Source: Clostridiales bacterium (GTDB lineage Bacteria; Bacillota; Clostridia; Saccharofermentanales; Saccharofermentanaceae). Taken from it: DNA of 52,877 nt. Below, piece after piece: positions 34,057 to 41,247 of this stretch (its first letter is position 1; each line of letters begins with the position of its first letter). Position numbers and translations under genes: made by a program. The notes under the pieces were generated by a model, which saw only the letters and a program-made list of their open reading frames with translations, was not told where the DNA came from and did no database searches. Location of the stretch: positions 1 to 52,877 of the forward strand of contig JAFZHS010000010.1 of the NCBI GenBank assembly GCA_017554745.1, read 5' to 3'.

Positions 34057-34163
34057 ACTGATACGACCTCCTTATTCAAACCTTATGCTCTTATTATATT
34101 TCATTCTGCGGCCAATAAAGGGACTATGTTGACTGTGGCCGCAGATTTTGCTCTTTCATCACG

Positions 34164-34192
34164 TTGACGCGCATTTTTCCTGACGATATAAT
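34164..34192 (+). promoter_or_regulatory. strong promoter of the putative antitoxin RNA
   Basis: TTGACG (34164-34169), a 17-bp spacer and TATAAT (34187-34192): near-consensus sigma-A promoter on the plus strand with no ORF after it, only a short transcript ending in a terminator at 34243-34276. Confidence 0.75.
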
Positions 34193-34198
34193 TGAGTT

Positions 34199-34277
34199 GT
34201 AATGAGGTGTTACCGGTCGACGGTTGCCCTTAAGTTGACGTAAACCGCCCTGACTTGTGAGGCTTCGGGCGGTTTTA
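34199..34277 (+). ncRNA. putative small antitoxin RNA convergent to a toxin gene
   Basis: From the promoter at 34164-34192 a transcript of about 79 nt would end at the hairpin AACCGCCC (34243-34250)/GGGCGGTT (34267-34274) followed by TTT. The same hairpin lies just after the stop codon of the small hydrophobic protein read from the other strand, so the two RNAs would overlap 3' to 3' and be complementary across the terminator and its loop. This matches the layout of Fst- or TxpA-like type I systems. The 5' part of this RNA also shares GAGGTGTTACC and GGTTGCCC with the toxin mRNA leader. Confidence 0.6.
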
Positions 34278-34367
34278 CTTATTCTTTGATTTTATGCAAA
34301 GCATAACGACTGTAGCGACCAAAATACTTATTTCGAGCACGAGGCTCAAGATCTCGTAATCGGACAT
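34275..34367 (-). CDS. putative holin-like type I toxin peptide
   Basis: A 30-aa peptide: MSDYEILSL, a single hydrophobic helix of about 16 residues (VLEISILVATVVMLCI) and a basic tail KSKNK. This is the pattern of short membrane toxins often called putative holin-like toxins in Bacillota, which depolarise the membrane when overmade. A very strong ribosome binding site, GAGGAGGTGA, lies 4-5 nt before the ATG. The 5' leader is long (about 70 nt from the first repeat) and can fold, as expected for translation control. The longer in-frame reading from 34505 is unsupported. A plus-strand RNA convergent at the 3' end is the likely antitoxin. Confidence 0.65.
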   Translation of the reverse strand: MSDYEILSLVLEISILVATVVMLCIKSKNK

Positions 34368-34545
34368 ACAATCACCTCCTCTCTCCCAAAGGGTAAAGGG
34401 GAGGGCAACCGCCTGCCGTTGGAGGTAACACCTCATAAAAATCATACGCCGCACGTAATGTGCGTGCATTAGATTAATAGGACAGATCGCGCTTAAGCCA
34501 TGCAAATTTCCGATACTGTCCTAAAAACCGAATTGACAAGATAAC

Positions 34546-34572
34546 GCCCGGCAGTTTTTGAGCTGACCGGGC
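34546..34572 (-). terminator. terminator downstream of the VWA gene
   Basis: GCCCGG (34546-34551) and CCGGGC (34567-34572), extended by CAG/CTG, form the stem. The T-run lies on the plus side (CATTTTTT), so it may terminate plus-strand transcripts better; it also stands after the VWA gene on the minus strand. Confidence 0.5.
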
Positions 34573-34597
34573 GCATTTTTTCGAGGCAAAAGCTGCC

Positions 34598-35272
34598 TTA
34601 TTTCTTGTGTCTTTTCTTGTAGTCATCCCTGATGTCAGCAAGCATCTCTTCGGAATCGAACGCAGCGCCCATTTCCGCAGAGGACTTGCACGCTCTCGCG
34701 CATGAGACCATCTTGCTCATCATCTTGTAGTTAAGCGCAGTTCCGGCGCTGTCGCACTCGTATGTTACCGCCCTGCTGCGGTCTACGCCGAACTTGTTCG
34801 CGACGCTTACCGCATCGATGTTTGCGCCGAGGAAGATAAACTCCCAGCCGTACTTTTCCTTCTGCCTCTCGACCATCTTCTTGACCTTGTCGTAAGAATA
34901 CTGCCTGCTCGAATTCTCCATGCCGTCAGTCGTGATGATGAAAAGCGTCTTCTCCGGAACGTCCTCTGCCCTTGCGTACTTGTGAACGTTGCCGATGTGG
35001 TGTATCGCGCCGCCGACCGCGTCAAGGAGCGCCGTCGAACCTCTTACGTAGTACTCTTTCTCAGTGATGGGCTCGATCTTGTCGAGGCTTACCCTGTCGT
35101 GCAAAACTTCGGTCTCGTTATCGAAAAGCACCGTCGAGATTATAGCCTCGCCCTCTTCTGTTTTCTGCTTGGCGATCATGGAGTTGTAGCCTCCGATCGT
35201 GTCGTTCTCAAGCCCTGACATTGAACCGCTGCGGTCCAGGATAAATACGATCTCTGTCAATCCCTTCTTCAT
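34598..35272 (-). CDS. VWA-domain protein (TerY/cytosolic type)
   Basis: A 224-aa soluble protein that is almost wholly a von Willebrand A domain. The MIDAS is complete: D13-R-S15-G-S17 (DRSGSMS), a threonine in RGSTALLDA and the aspartate in TTDGMEN. There is no signal peptide or membrane helix. It resembles small cytosolic VWA proteins such as TerY, found with stress or tellurite-type genes; its partner is unknown. It lies 298 bp after the macro-domain gene on the same strand, and repeat elements fill the gap. Confidence 0.82.
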   Translation of the reverse strand: MKKGLTEIVFILDRSGSMSGLENDTIGGYNSMIAKQKTEEGEAIISTVLFDNETEVLHDRVSLDKIEPITEKEYYVRGSTALLDAVGGAIHHIGNVHKYARAEDVPEKTLFIITTDGMENSSRQYSYDKVKKMVERQKEKYGWEFIFLGANIDAVSVANKFGVDRSRAVTYECDSAGTALNYKMMSKMVSCARACKSSAEMGAAFDSEEMLADIRDDYKKRHKK

Positions 35273-35440
35273 TTCCTTTTCCTCACTTTCCGCCGCGAAT
35301 CCGTGCGGCTGTCTGATTATTTCCGCCGCGTTTATTCCGGCCGCGGCTGTTTGATCGTGGCTTCAGTATATGAGGTTTGAAGGGGTGAGAGGTCGCCTGG
35401 CGGGCGACATTTCCGGGGAGCGCATCAGGAGCGCGTCCAG

Positions 35441-35550
35441 TGACGGAAAGTGACACGAATTGGAGCCAAAACGTGTCACTTGACGGCAATATCTTTGAAA
35501 GTGACGAAAACTGACACAAAACAGTGCCAAAACGTGTCATTTCTCGTCAC
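35441..35550. repeat. pair of inverted-repeat elements (TGACAC/GTGTCA)
   Basis: Elements at 35451-35478 and 35512-35539 are both 28 bp with arms TGACAC and GTGTCA and a shared GCCAAAAC inside; centres otherwise differ. The second is nested in a wider repeat GTGACG/CGTCAC (35501-35550). They lie in the 298-bp gap between the macro and VWA genes. The remaining 35273-35440 is GC-rich with CCGCCGCG repeats and no gene. Confidence 0.65.
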
Positions 35551-35570
35551 AGGCGTACTACAACCGCCTG

Positions 35571-36815
35571 TTATCCTATCTGCGGCTGGTCGTGCTCGAA
35601 AAGCGCAAGGTTGATCGTCATGAAGTCGTACACCTTGTTCTCGATGAAATACTCGATGATGAGGTCGAATTTGCTCGACGGCGAGAATGCGTAGCCTGCG
35701 CGGCCGATGAAGTCTTTGGTCTCGTCGAGGTTGAGCCTTAAGGCAAGTGCCAAAGCGACGGCAGTGGTCTTCTTGGGCTTATAATCCTTGTCGCCTCTGA
35801 TCTTCGAGAAAAGCTTTCTGTCTACATTTGCACGTTTATATACTTCAACATCCGAAAGGCCCTTCTCGTCGATCATGCGCAGAAGGCTCTCAGACCACGT
35901 CTCGGAAATGTTCTTCATCACGTCATCAAGAGATCTCTGCTTGGGGATCGCCGCTGCGGCTGCAGCGGCCGGTACAGGGGGAACAGGGGCTTCGGCTTTT
36001 GGCGCAGCAAGCATATCTGCCTGCATCGCACGCGATTCTTCCTTGCGGTCAAACCTGCGGTTGCCGAGGAACAATCTGCGGTTGCGCTTCTCGCGGAGTT
36101 CTTCATCAGACGGCGCTTCTTCATCGGCGCATTCATCTTCAATGGCAGCGTCAAAAGATCTCTCCTGCGCAGCACGCATCATGCCTGTAACCGTGCCGGC
36201 ACCGATACCCGCGCCCGCAGCGCCTGCCATAAGCATATCCTTATACGGATCGCCGTACTCTTCTCCGGTCTTCTCTTCGACGTAATTCTCATCGATGTAT
36301 TGGTCGATGCCTGCGAAGATCTTGCCCGATAAAGTGAATGATTCGTTGTCGAAAACAACCAGCGTTATGTCGAGATCGTTTTCAGCTAAAAAGCTGCTGA
36401 ATACAGACGTCGCGATCTGCAGCGCTTCGGCCTTGGGGAAACCGTAATTGCCCGTCGCGATGAGCGGGAAAGCGATGCTCTCGATGCCCAGTTCGACAGC
36501 CTTGTTAAGGCAGTTGACGTAACAGTCGCGGACGATGTCTTTCTCACCCTGCTGGCCGCCGCTCCAGACGGGGCCTACTGTGTGGAAAATGTACTTTGCA
36601 TCAAGCGCAAAAGCGGGCGTTACCGCTACCTGACCTTCTTCGATGCGGCCGATCTTTCTGCGCTCTTCGAGGAGCTCATCTGCGCCTGCGGCAAGGTAGA
36701 TCGCGGTATCCGTGCCGGAATCGTATTTCGGATTTGGATTTGCCGTGTTTACTATCGCGTCAGCTTTTATTTTCGTAATGTCGTTGCGGACGATCCTGAA
36801 TGCCATAGATGCCAC
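35571..36815 (-). CDS. macro-domain protein with C-terminal helical domain
   Basis: A 414-aa protein. Residues 4-185 are a macro domain of the MacroD/YmdB group (binds or hydrolyses ADP-ribose derivatives): DITKIKADAIVNTANPNPKYDSG, YIFHTVGPVWSGG and IAFPLIATGNYGFP. A glycine/alanine stretch (about 210-222) and a disordered, charged and Ala/Pro-rich linker (230-300) follow. The C-terminal domain (about 305-414; SWSESLLRMIDEKGLSDVEVYKRANVDRKLFSKIRGD in fragments) looks like a helix-turn-helix of XRE style. I have seen this two-domain layout in other clostridial proteins. The second domain may target nucleic acid. Role unknown; with the VWA gene downstream a stress or defence role is possible. 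Confidence 0.8.
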   Translation of the reverse strand: MASMAFRIVRNDITKIKADAIVNTANPNPKYDSGTDTAIYLAAGADELLEERRKIGRIEEGQVAVTPAFALDAKYIFHTVGPVWSGGQQGEKDIVRDCYVNCLNKAVELGIESIAFPLIATGNYGFPKAEALQIATSVFSSFLAENDLDITLVVFDNESFTLSGKIFAGIDQYIDENYVEEKTGEEYGDPYKDMLMAGAAGAGIGAGTVTGMMRAAQERSFDAAIEDECADEEAPSDEELREKRNRRLFLGNRRFDRKEESRAMQADMLAAPKAEAPVPPVPAAAAAAAIPKQRSLDDVMKNISETWSESLLRMIDEKGLSDVEVYKRANVDRKLFSKIRGDKDYKPKKTTAVALALALRLNLDETKDFIGRAGYAFSPSSKFDLIIEYFIENKVYDFMTINLALFEHDQPQIG

Positions 36816-37000
36816 CTCAAAAACAGTTATAAAAATCCTTTTACAACCAACATTATAGCCTTCGAAGCCTTCTAATGAAAATCAAAAGTGACAAAGACGT
36901 AAGGAATTCGTAAGGGGATTAAATGGCTTGTAAATAAAGGGTTTTCTATACTTTTCGCGAGGGTAAAAGCGCAAAAGCCTGCACTCGTTTTGCCTCAATC

Positions 37001-37033
37001 TTAAGGAAATATTAAGGATTTAACTACTTTAAC
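37001..37033 (+). promoter_or_regulatory. direct repeats upstream of the glycosyltransferase gene
   Basis: TTAAGG occurs at 37001-37006 and 37012-37017 (11-bp spacing), followed by TTTAAC at 37019-37024 and 37028-37033. Repeats at 11-bp spacing are typical of OmpR/PhoB-type regulators such as PhoP. The site lies 60-90 bp before the ATG. The rest of 36816-37000 shows no gene. Confidence 0.35.
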
Positions 37034-37090
37034 TTTCGAATTTACAGGGGTATAACTCTGTCCGAGGGAAAACATAGGGGAGAAAAATGT

Positions 37091-38395
37091 ATGGAAACTA
37101 TCAGAATCATTAACTTCATCATTGCTGCGATTTTTATCGTCTGCTACTCGTACCAGTTCATCTTCGTTCCGATCTCGCTGTGGATGCAGCACCGCGAGAA
37201 GAGGGCCGCCAAAAAGGCCTCTCCGGCAAACGCTTCTTCAGAAGAAAACCTCAAGCGTTATGCGGTCCTCATCTGCGCAAGAAACGAAGAAAACGTTATA
37301 GGACAGCTCATCGACAGCATCAACAACCAGACTTACAAGGGCGAAGTTACGACCTTCGTTATGGCCGACAACTGCACCGACAATACTTATGACGTTGCCG
37401 TCGAGCACAACGCCGTCGCATACGTCCGCGAGTCCAAAGACCTTATCGGCAAGGGCTACGCGATGGAAGCGCTTCTTAAGGAGATCAAGAGAGATTTCCC
37501 GGAAGGCTTCGACGGATATTTTGTTTTCGACGCTGACAATATTCTTACACCCAATTACATCGAAGAGATGCACAAGTGCCACCTCGAGGGCAACGAAGCC
37601 ATCACTTCTTACCGCAACTCCAAGAACTTCGGCGACAACTGGATCAGCTCCGGCTACAGTCTCTGCTTCTTAAGAGAATCTATGTATCTTAACTACCCTC
37701 GTTACAAGATCGGCTCTTCTGCGGCAATCTCCGGCACGGGCTTCTTCTTCTCAAACAAAGTTCTTAAAGAGATCGGCGGATGGCCTTTCCACCTTCTTAC
37801 GGAAGACATCGAATTCACGATCAACCGCGTCTGCAAAGGCCGCAAGATCGCGTTCTGCAGAACGGCTGTTTTCTACGACGAGCAGCCCACTTCTCTGAAG
37901 CAGTCGATCACACAGCGTATGCGCTGGGCAAGAGGCTACATCCAGGTGTTCAGACACTACGGAAAAGACCTTATCTATTCGATCTTCCACGGAAGCTTCT
38001 CGGCATTCGACATGACAATGAACATCATGCCGGCATTCTTCCTCACAGCAGTCTCGATCACATGCAACATGGCATACGGCACGTTCGGCGCCATCATGGG
38101 CGGCGACATCAGGATCGCGCTCTGGTCAATGCTCGAGACCATCATCAACGCATGCTCCATGCTCTTCATCCTGGGCGTCGTATCGCTCATCACTGAATGG
38201 AAAAACATACACGCAACAACGGCACGCAAGATCTTATCAGTCTTCACGTTCCCGTTCTTCATATTGACCTACGTTCCGATCGCATTCGCAGCCCTCTTCG
38301 TAAACCCGGGCTGGAAGCCGATCAAGCACAAGGCGACAACATCGTCTTTGAGCGCGGAACTCACGGGGTCACAAACAGTAAGAAAGATTTCTTAA
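37091..38395 (+). CDS. membrane processive-type glycosyltransferase, family GT2
   Basis: A 434-aa enzyme with an N-terminal helix (about 5-30), a cytosolic GT2 domain (about 55-285) and four or five C-terminal helices. It keeps the full GT2 synthase motif set: D93 (ADNC), D147-A-D149 (FDADN), T237-E238-D239 and Q275-R-M-R278-W279 (QxxRW), as in cellulose, hyaluronan and poly-N-acetylglucosamine synthases. The QRMRW motif indicates a processive or surface-polysaccharide enzyme. No partner genes lie next to it, so the product is unknown. AGGGGAG precedes the start. It ends with its own terminator. Confidence 0.87.
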   Translation: METIRIINFIIAAIFIVCYSYQFIFVPISLWMQHREKRAAKKASPANASSEENLKRYAVLICARNEENVIGQLIDSINNQTYKGEVTTFVMADNCTDNTYDVAVEHNAVAYVRESKDLIGKGYAMEALLKEIKRDFPEGFDGYFVFDADNILTPNYIEEMHKCHLEGNEAITSYRNSKNFGDNWISSGYSLCFLRESMYLNYPRYKIGSSAAISGTGFFFSNKVLKEIGGWPFHLLTEDIEFTINRVCKGRKIAFCRTAVFYDEQPTSLKQSITQRMRWARGYIQVFRHYGKDLIYSIFHGSFSAFDMTMNIMPAFFLTAVSITCNMAYGTFGAIMGGDIRIALWSMLETIINACSMLFILGVVSLITEWKNIHATTARKILSVFTFPFFILTYVPIAFAALFVNPGWKPIKHKATTSSLSAELTGSQTVRKIS

Positions 38396-38430
38396 CGTTC
38401 ATACAACCCTAAAAAGGTACAACCCTCCGG

Positions 38431-38461
38431 AAAAGCTGCCTGCTGCAAACGGGCAGCTTTT
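38431..38461 (+). terminator. terminator of the glycosyltransferase gene
   Basis: AAAAGCTGCC (38431-38440) and GGCAGCTTTT (38452-38461) form a 10-bp stem followed by TT; the symmetric A- and T-runs suggest action in both directions. Confidence 0.8.
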
Positions 38462-38492
38462 TCATGTCTGGAAACAGATAGATGCCCCGGGG

Positions 38493-38583
38493 TTACACTA
38501 CATGGCCTGTTTTCGAGTGTTCTGGTGTAAGTTTTTGACGTTTTCTTACACTACACAGCCGCTATTCAGGGGCTCTGGTGTAA
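38493..38583. repeat. pair of 38-bp inverted-repeat elements (TTACAC/GTGTAA)
   Basis: Elements at 38493-38530 and 38546-38583 are each exactly 38 bp, share the first 10 bp (TTACACTACA) and last 9 bp (CTGGTGTAA) and differ in the 19-bp centre. Facing arms of the two also pair. They lie between the glycosyltransferase terminator and the end of the feo operon. Confidence 0.7.
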
Positions 38584-38587
38584 AAAC

Positions 38588-38737
38588 TCACCTGTCTATA
38601 GAAGGACATCTTCCCTTGCACTTTGCGCAGTCGCCGCAGCAGGAAGAACCGCGTGTCTTGCGGCGGACTGCGATGATTACTGCAACTGTAAGTATGACGG
38701 CCAGTACGGCGATCAGGATGATATCAGCAGGGTTCAT
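38588..38737 (-). CDS. FeoB-associated Cys-rich membrane protein
   Basis: A 49-aa protein: one N-terminal membrane helix (about 5-24, ADIILIAVLAVILTVAVIIAV), then a basic stretch and a cysteine cluster CC-x2-C-x2-C-x3-C at the end. This matches the small FeoB-associated Cys-rich proteins that follow feoB in many Bacillota and probably assist ferrous iron transport. The start (38737, GGGAGG upstream) overlaps the feoB stop (ATGA), so they are coupled. The longer in-frame reading is not supported. Confidence 0.85.
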   Translation of the reverse strand: MNPADIILIAVLAVILTVAVIIAVRRKTRGSSCCGDCAKCKGRCPSIDR

Positions 38738-41109
38738 ACAAGACCTCCCGTGCAGGCAAGAACGATTATCCTGAAAAGGAAGCTTACGATCCACGCGAGC
38801 ATGCACTGCCAGACGGCGACTGCTGCGGCGTATTTCCAGCCGAGCTCACGCTTGAAGGATGCGATGGCCGCAACGCAGGGAGTGTAAAGAAGGCTGAAGA
38901 TAAGGAGCGTTCCGGCTTCGACGACGCCCAATACTGCGGTGATTCCGCCTTCCGCGCCGAAGAGGACTTCGAGTACGGAGACGACGCTTTCTTTCGCCAT
39001 GAAGCCGCTGATCAGAGATGTCGTGATGCGCCAGTCGCCGAGGCCTAAAGGCTTCATGACGGGCGAGATGAATCCGGCGATGACCGCCATTATCGACTGG
39101 GAAGAATCGGTAACGAGATTAAATCTCGTGTCAAAGCTCTGCAGGAACCATACGACAACGGTCGCGATGAGGATGACGGAGAAGGCCTTCTGGAGGAAGT
39201 CTTTCGCCTTTTCCCACATGAGCTGCAGGGTGCTTCTTAATGAAGGAAGTCTGTAGTTCGGAAGTTCCATGACAAACGGCGCCGCTTCGCCCTTGAAGAG
39301 TACTTTTTTGTACAGGAACGAGATGAGGATCCCGACGATTATGCCGAGCAGATAAAGGCCCGTCATGACGAGGCCGCCCTGCTTCGGGAAGAATGAACTT
39401 ACGAAGAATGCGTAGATCGGGAGCTTCGCGGTGCAGCTCATGAACGGCGTGAGGAAAATGGTCATCTTACGGTCTCTGTCGGAAGGCAGGGTGCGCGTTG
39501 ACATAACTGCCGGGACCGTGCATCCGAAGCCTATGAGCATAGGCACGATGCTGCGTCCCGAAAGACCTATCTTACGGAGGAGTTTATCCATGAAGAACGC
39601 GATTCGCGCGATGTATCCGCTGTCCTCGAGAAGCGACAGGAAGAAGAACATTACGACGACGATCGGCAGGAAGCTTAATACGCTTCCGACGCCCTCGAAA
39701 ATACCGTCGATAATAAGGCTGTGAATGACCTCATTTACGTTCGCGCTCGAGAGCGCCTTATCGGTTACTTCGGTGAGCTTATCGATGCCTATCTCAAGCA
39801 GCCACTGCAATCCTGCGCCGATAACGTTAAAGGTCAGAATAAATACCGCTGCCATTATCAGGATGAAGATCGGGATGGCCGTGAATTTGCCTGTTAAGAT
39901 CCTGTCGGCCTTCTCGCTTCTCGCGCGCTCTTTGCTCTGCTTGGGCTTGACGACGCACTTCTTGCAAAGCTGCATTATGTAAGCAAATCTCATGTCTGCG
40001 ACTGCAGCGGAAGGATCTAAGCCGGACTTCTTTTCGACCTTTACACGGATGTGCTCCAAAAGGTCTTTCTCGTTCTCGTCGAGGTCTAATTTATCGAGGA
40101 TGAGGCTGTCGCCTTCAAGCGCTTTGCATGCGGCAAATCTTAAAGGCAGACCGCACTCTTTGGTCTTCTCTTCAATGAGGTGCTCGACAGCGTGGATCGA
40201 GTCGTGGATAGGGCTGTCGGGCGCGCAGAAGTCCTGCTCCAAAGGCTTCTCGCAATATTTCGCGATGTGGAGCGCGTGGGTAATGAGCTCGTCGATGCCC
40301 TGGTTCTTCGCTGCGCTGATCGGAACGACAGGAACGCCTAAGATCTCCTCCATGAGATTGATGTCGATCGATCCGCCGTTGCCCGTGAGCTCGTCCATCA
40401 TGTTGAGGGCGACGACTACCGGGCGGTCTGTCTCGAGGAGCTGCATCGTCAAATATAGATTGCGCTCTATGTTTGTGGAGTCAACGATATTGATCAGAGC
40501 GTCAGGCTTATTGTTGAGAACGAAGTCACGTGACACGATCTCTTCGCTCGAATAAGGAGACATCGAGTAAATGCCCGGAAGGTCCGTGATCACTGTGTTT
40601 GCGTGGCCGATGATGGCGCCGTCCTTGCGGTCGACGGTGACGCCCGGGAAGTTTCCGACGTGCTGGTTGGAGCCCGTAAGGCGGTTAAATAAAGTGGTCT
40701 TGCCGCTGTTCTGGTTGCCTACCAGGGCAAATGACAGTACGTGGTCATCGGGCAGAGGCTTTTCCGTTCTTTTATCGTGGTGCACGCCCGGCTCACCGAG
40801 ATAAGGGTGGGCAGTGCTGGATTTCTTAGTTTTTCTGGGGGCCTCGGCCTCTTCTGTCTTATCGGTCTTCGTGACTGCGATCTTTGCAGCGTCATCGAGT
40901 CTTAATGAGAGTTCGTAGCCGTGGATCCTTACTTCGACGGGGTCGCCCAAGGGCGCGAACTTAACGATGGTGATCTCGGCACCGGGGATGATGCCCATAT
41001 CCAGAAAATGCTGTCTGAGAGCTCCCTGCCCTCCGACAGTTTCAACGATGCAGGACTCGCCTGCCTTAAGTTCACCAAGATTCATATCCGCTTTCATCGT
41101 CTCACCCAT
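38734..41109 (-). CDS. feoB: FeoA-FeoB fusion, ferrous iron transporter
   Basis: A 791-aa protein importing Fe(II). Residues 9-80 are a FeoA (SH3-like) domain (LGELKAGESCIVETVGGQGA, FLDMGIIPGAEI), normally a separate protein. A charged linker (81-122) follows, then the FeoB G domain with G1 GNQNSGKTT (131-139), G3 DLPGIYS and G4 NMMDE, a helical GDI region and the membrane core with the two gate motifs, of which CTVPAVMSTR carries the conserved cysteine. All parts look intact. The start at 41109 is supported by GAGGGGA. Two tandem promoters with palindromic spacers lie upstream, so iron probably represses it through a DtxR/MntR-type regulator. Confidence 0.95.
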   Translation of the reverse strand: MGETMKADMNLGELKAGESCIVETVGGQGALRQHFLDMGIIPGAEITIVKFAPLGDPVEVRIHGYELSLRLDDAAKIAVTKTDKTEEAEAPRKTKKSSTAHPYLGEPGVHHDKRTEKPLPDDHVLSFALVGNQNSGKTTLFNRLTGSNQHVGNFPGVTVDRKDGAIIGHANTVITDLPGIYSMSPYSSEEIVSRDFVLNNKPDALINIVDSTNIERNLYLTMQLLETDRPVVVALNMMDELTGNGGSIDINLMEEILGVPVVPISAAKNQGIDELITHALHIAKYCEKPLEQDFCAPDSPIHDSIHAVEHLIEEKTKECGLPLRFAACKALEGDSLILDKLDLDENEKDLLEHIRVKVEKKSGLDPSAAVADMRFAYIMQLCKKCVVKPKQSKERARSEKADRILTGKFTAIPIFILIMAAVFILTFNVIGAGLQWLLEIGIDKLTEVTDKALSSANVNEVIHSLIIDGIFEGVGSVLSFLPIVVVMFFFLSLLEDSGYIARIAFFMDKLLRKIGLSGRSIVPMLIGFGCTVPAVMSTRTLPSDRDRKMTIFLTPFMSCTAKLPIYAFFVSSFFPKQGGLVMTGLYLLGIIVGILISFLYKKVLFKGEAAPFVMELPNYRLPSLRSTLQLMWEKAKDFLQKAFSVILIATVVVWFLQSFDTRFNLVTDSSQSIMAVIAGFISPVMKPLGLGDWRITTSLISGFMAKESVVSVLEVLFGAEGGITAVLGVVEAGTLLIFSLLYTPCVAAIASFKRELGWKYAAAVAVWQCMLAWIVSFLFRIIVLACTGGLV

Positions 41110-41134
41110 TATGTTTCCCCTCTTTTCGGTCCAC

Positions 41135-41196
41135 ATTATAGTTAGCCAAAACTAACCTGTCAACAGCATTATAGTTAGCCTGTGCTAACTTGTCAA
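41135..41196 (-). promoter_or_regulatory. tandem feo promoters, each with an operator filling the spacer
   Basis: On the minus strand two perfect promoters TTGACA-17 bp-TATAAT lie 33 bp apart (41168-41196 and 41135-41163). Each 17-bp spacer is almost wholly an inverted repeat GTTAG-N6-CTAAC (centres CACAGG and TTTTGG). A regulator bound there would block RNA polymerase directly. The half-site resembles DtxR/IdeR/MntR boxes, which fits iron control of feoAB. Confidence 0.85.
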
Positions 41197-41247
41197 CATC
41201 ATCTTGAGTTTGTCGCCTATTATCTAAGGTTTTTTAGGGATATACTT

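Noticed and set aside
34275..34505. 76-aa version of the small toxin frame
   Set aside because: The extra N-terminal residues lie in the folded leader before a very strong ribosome binding site; the 30-aa start is far better.
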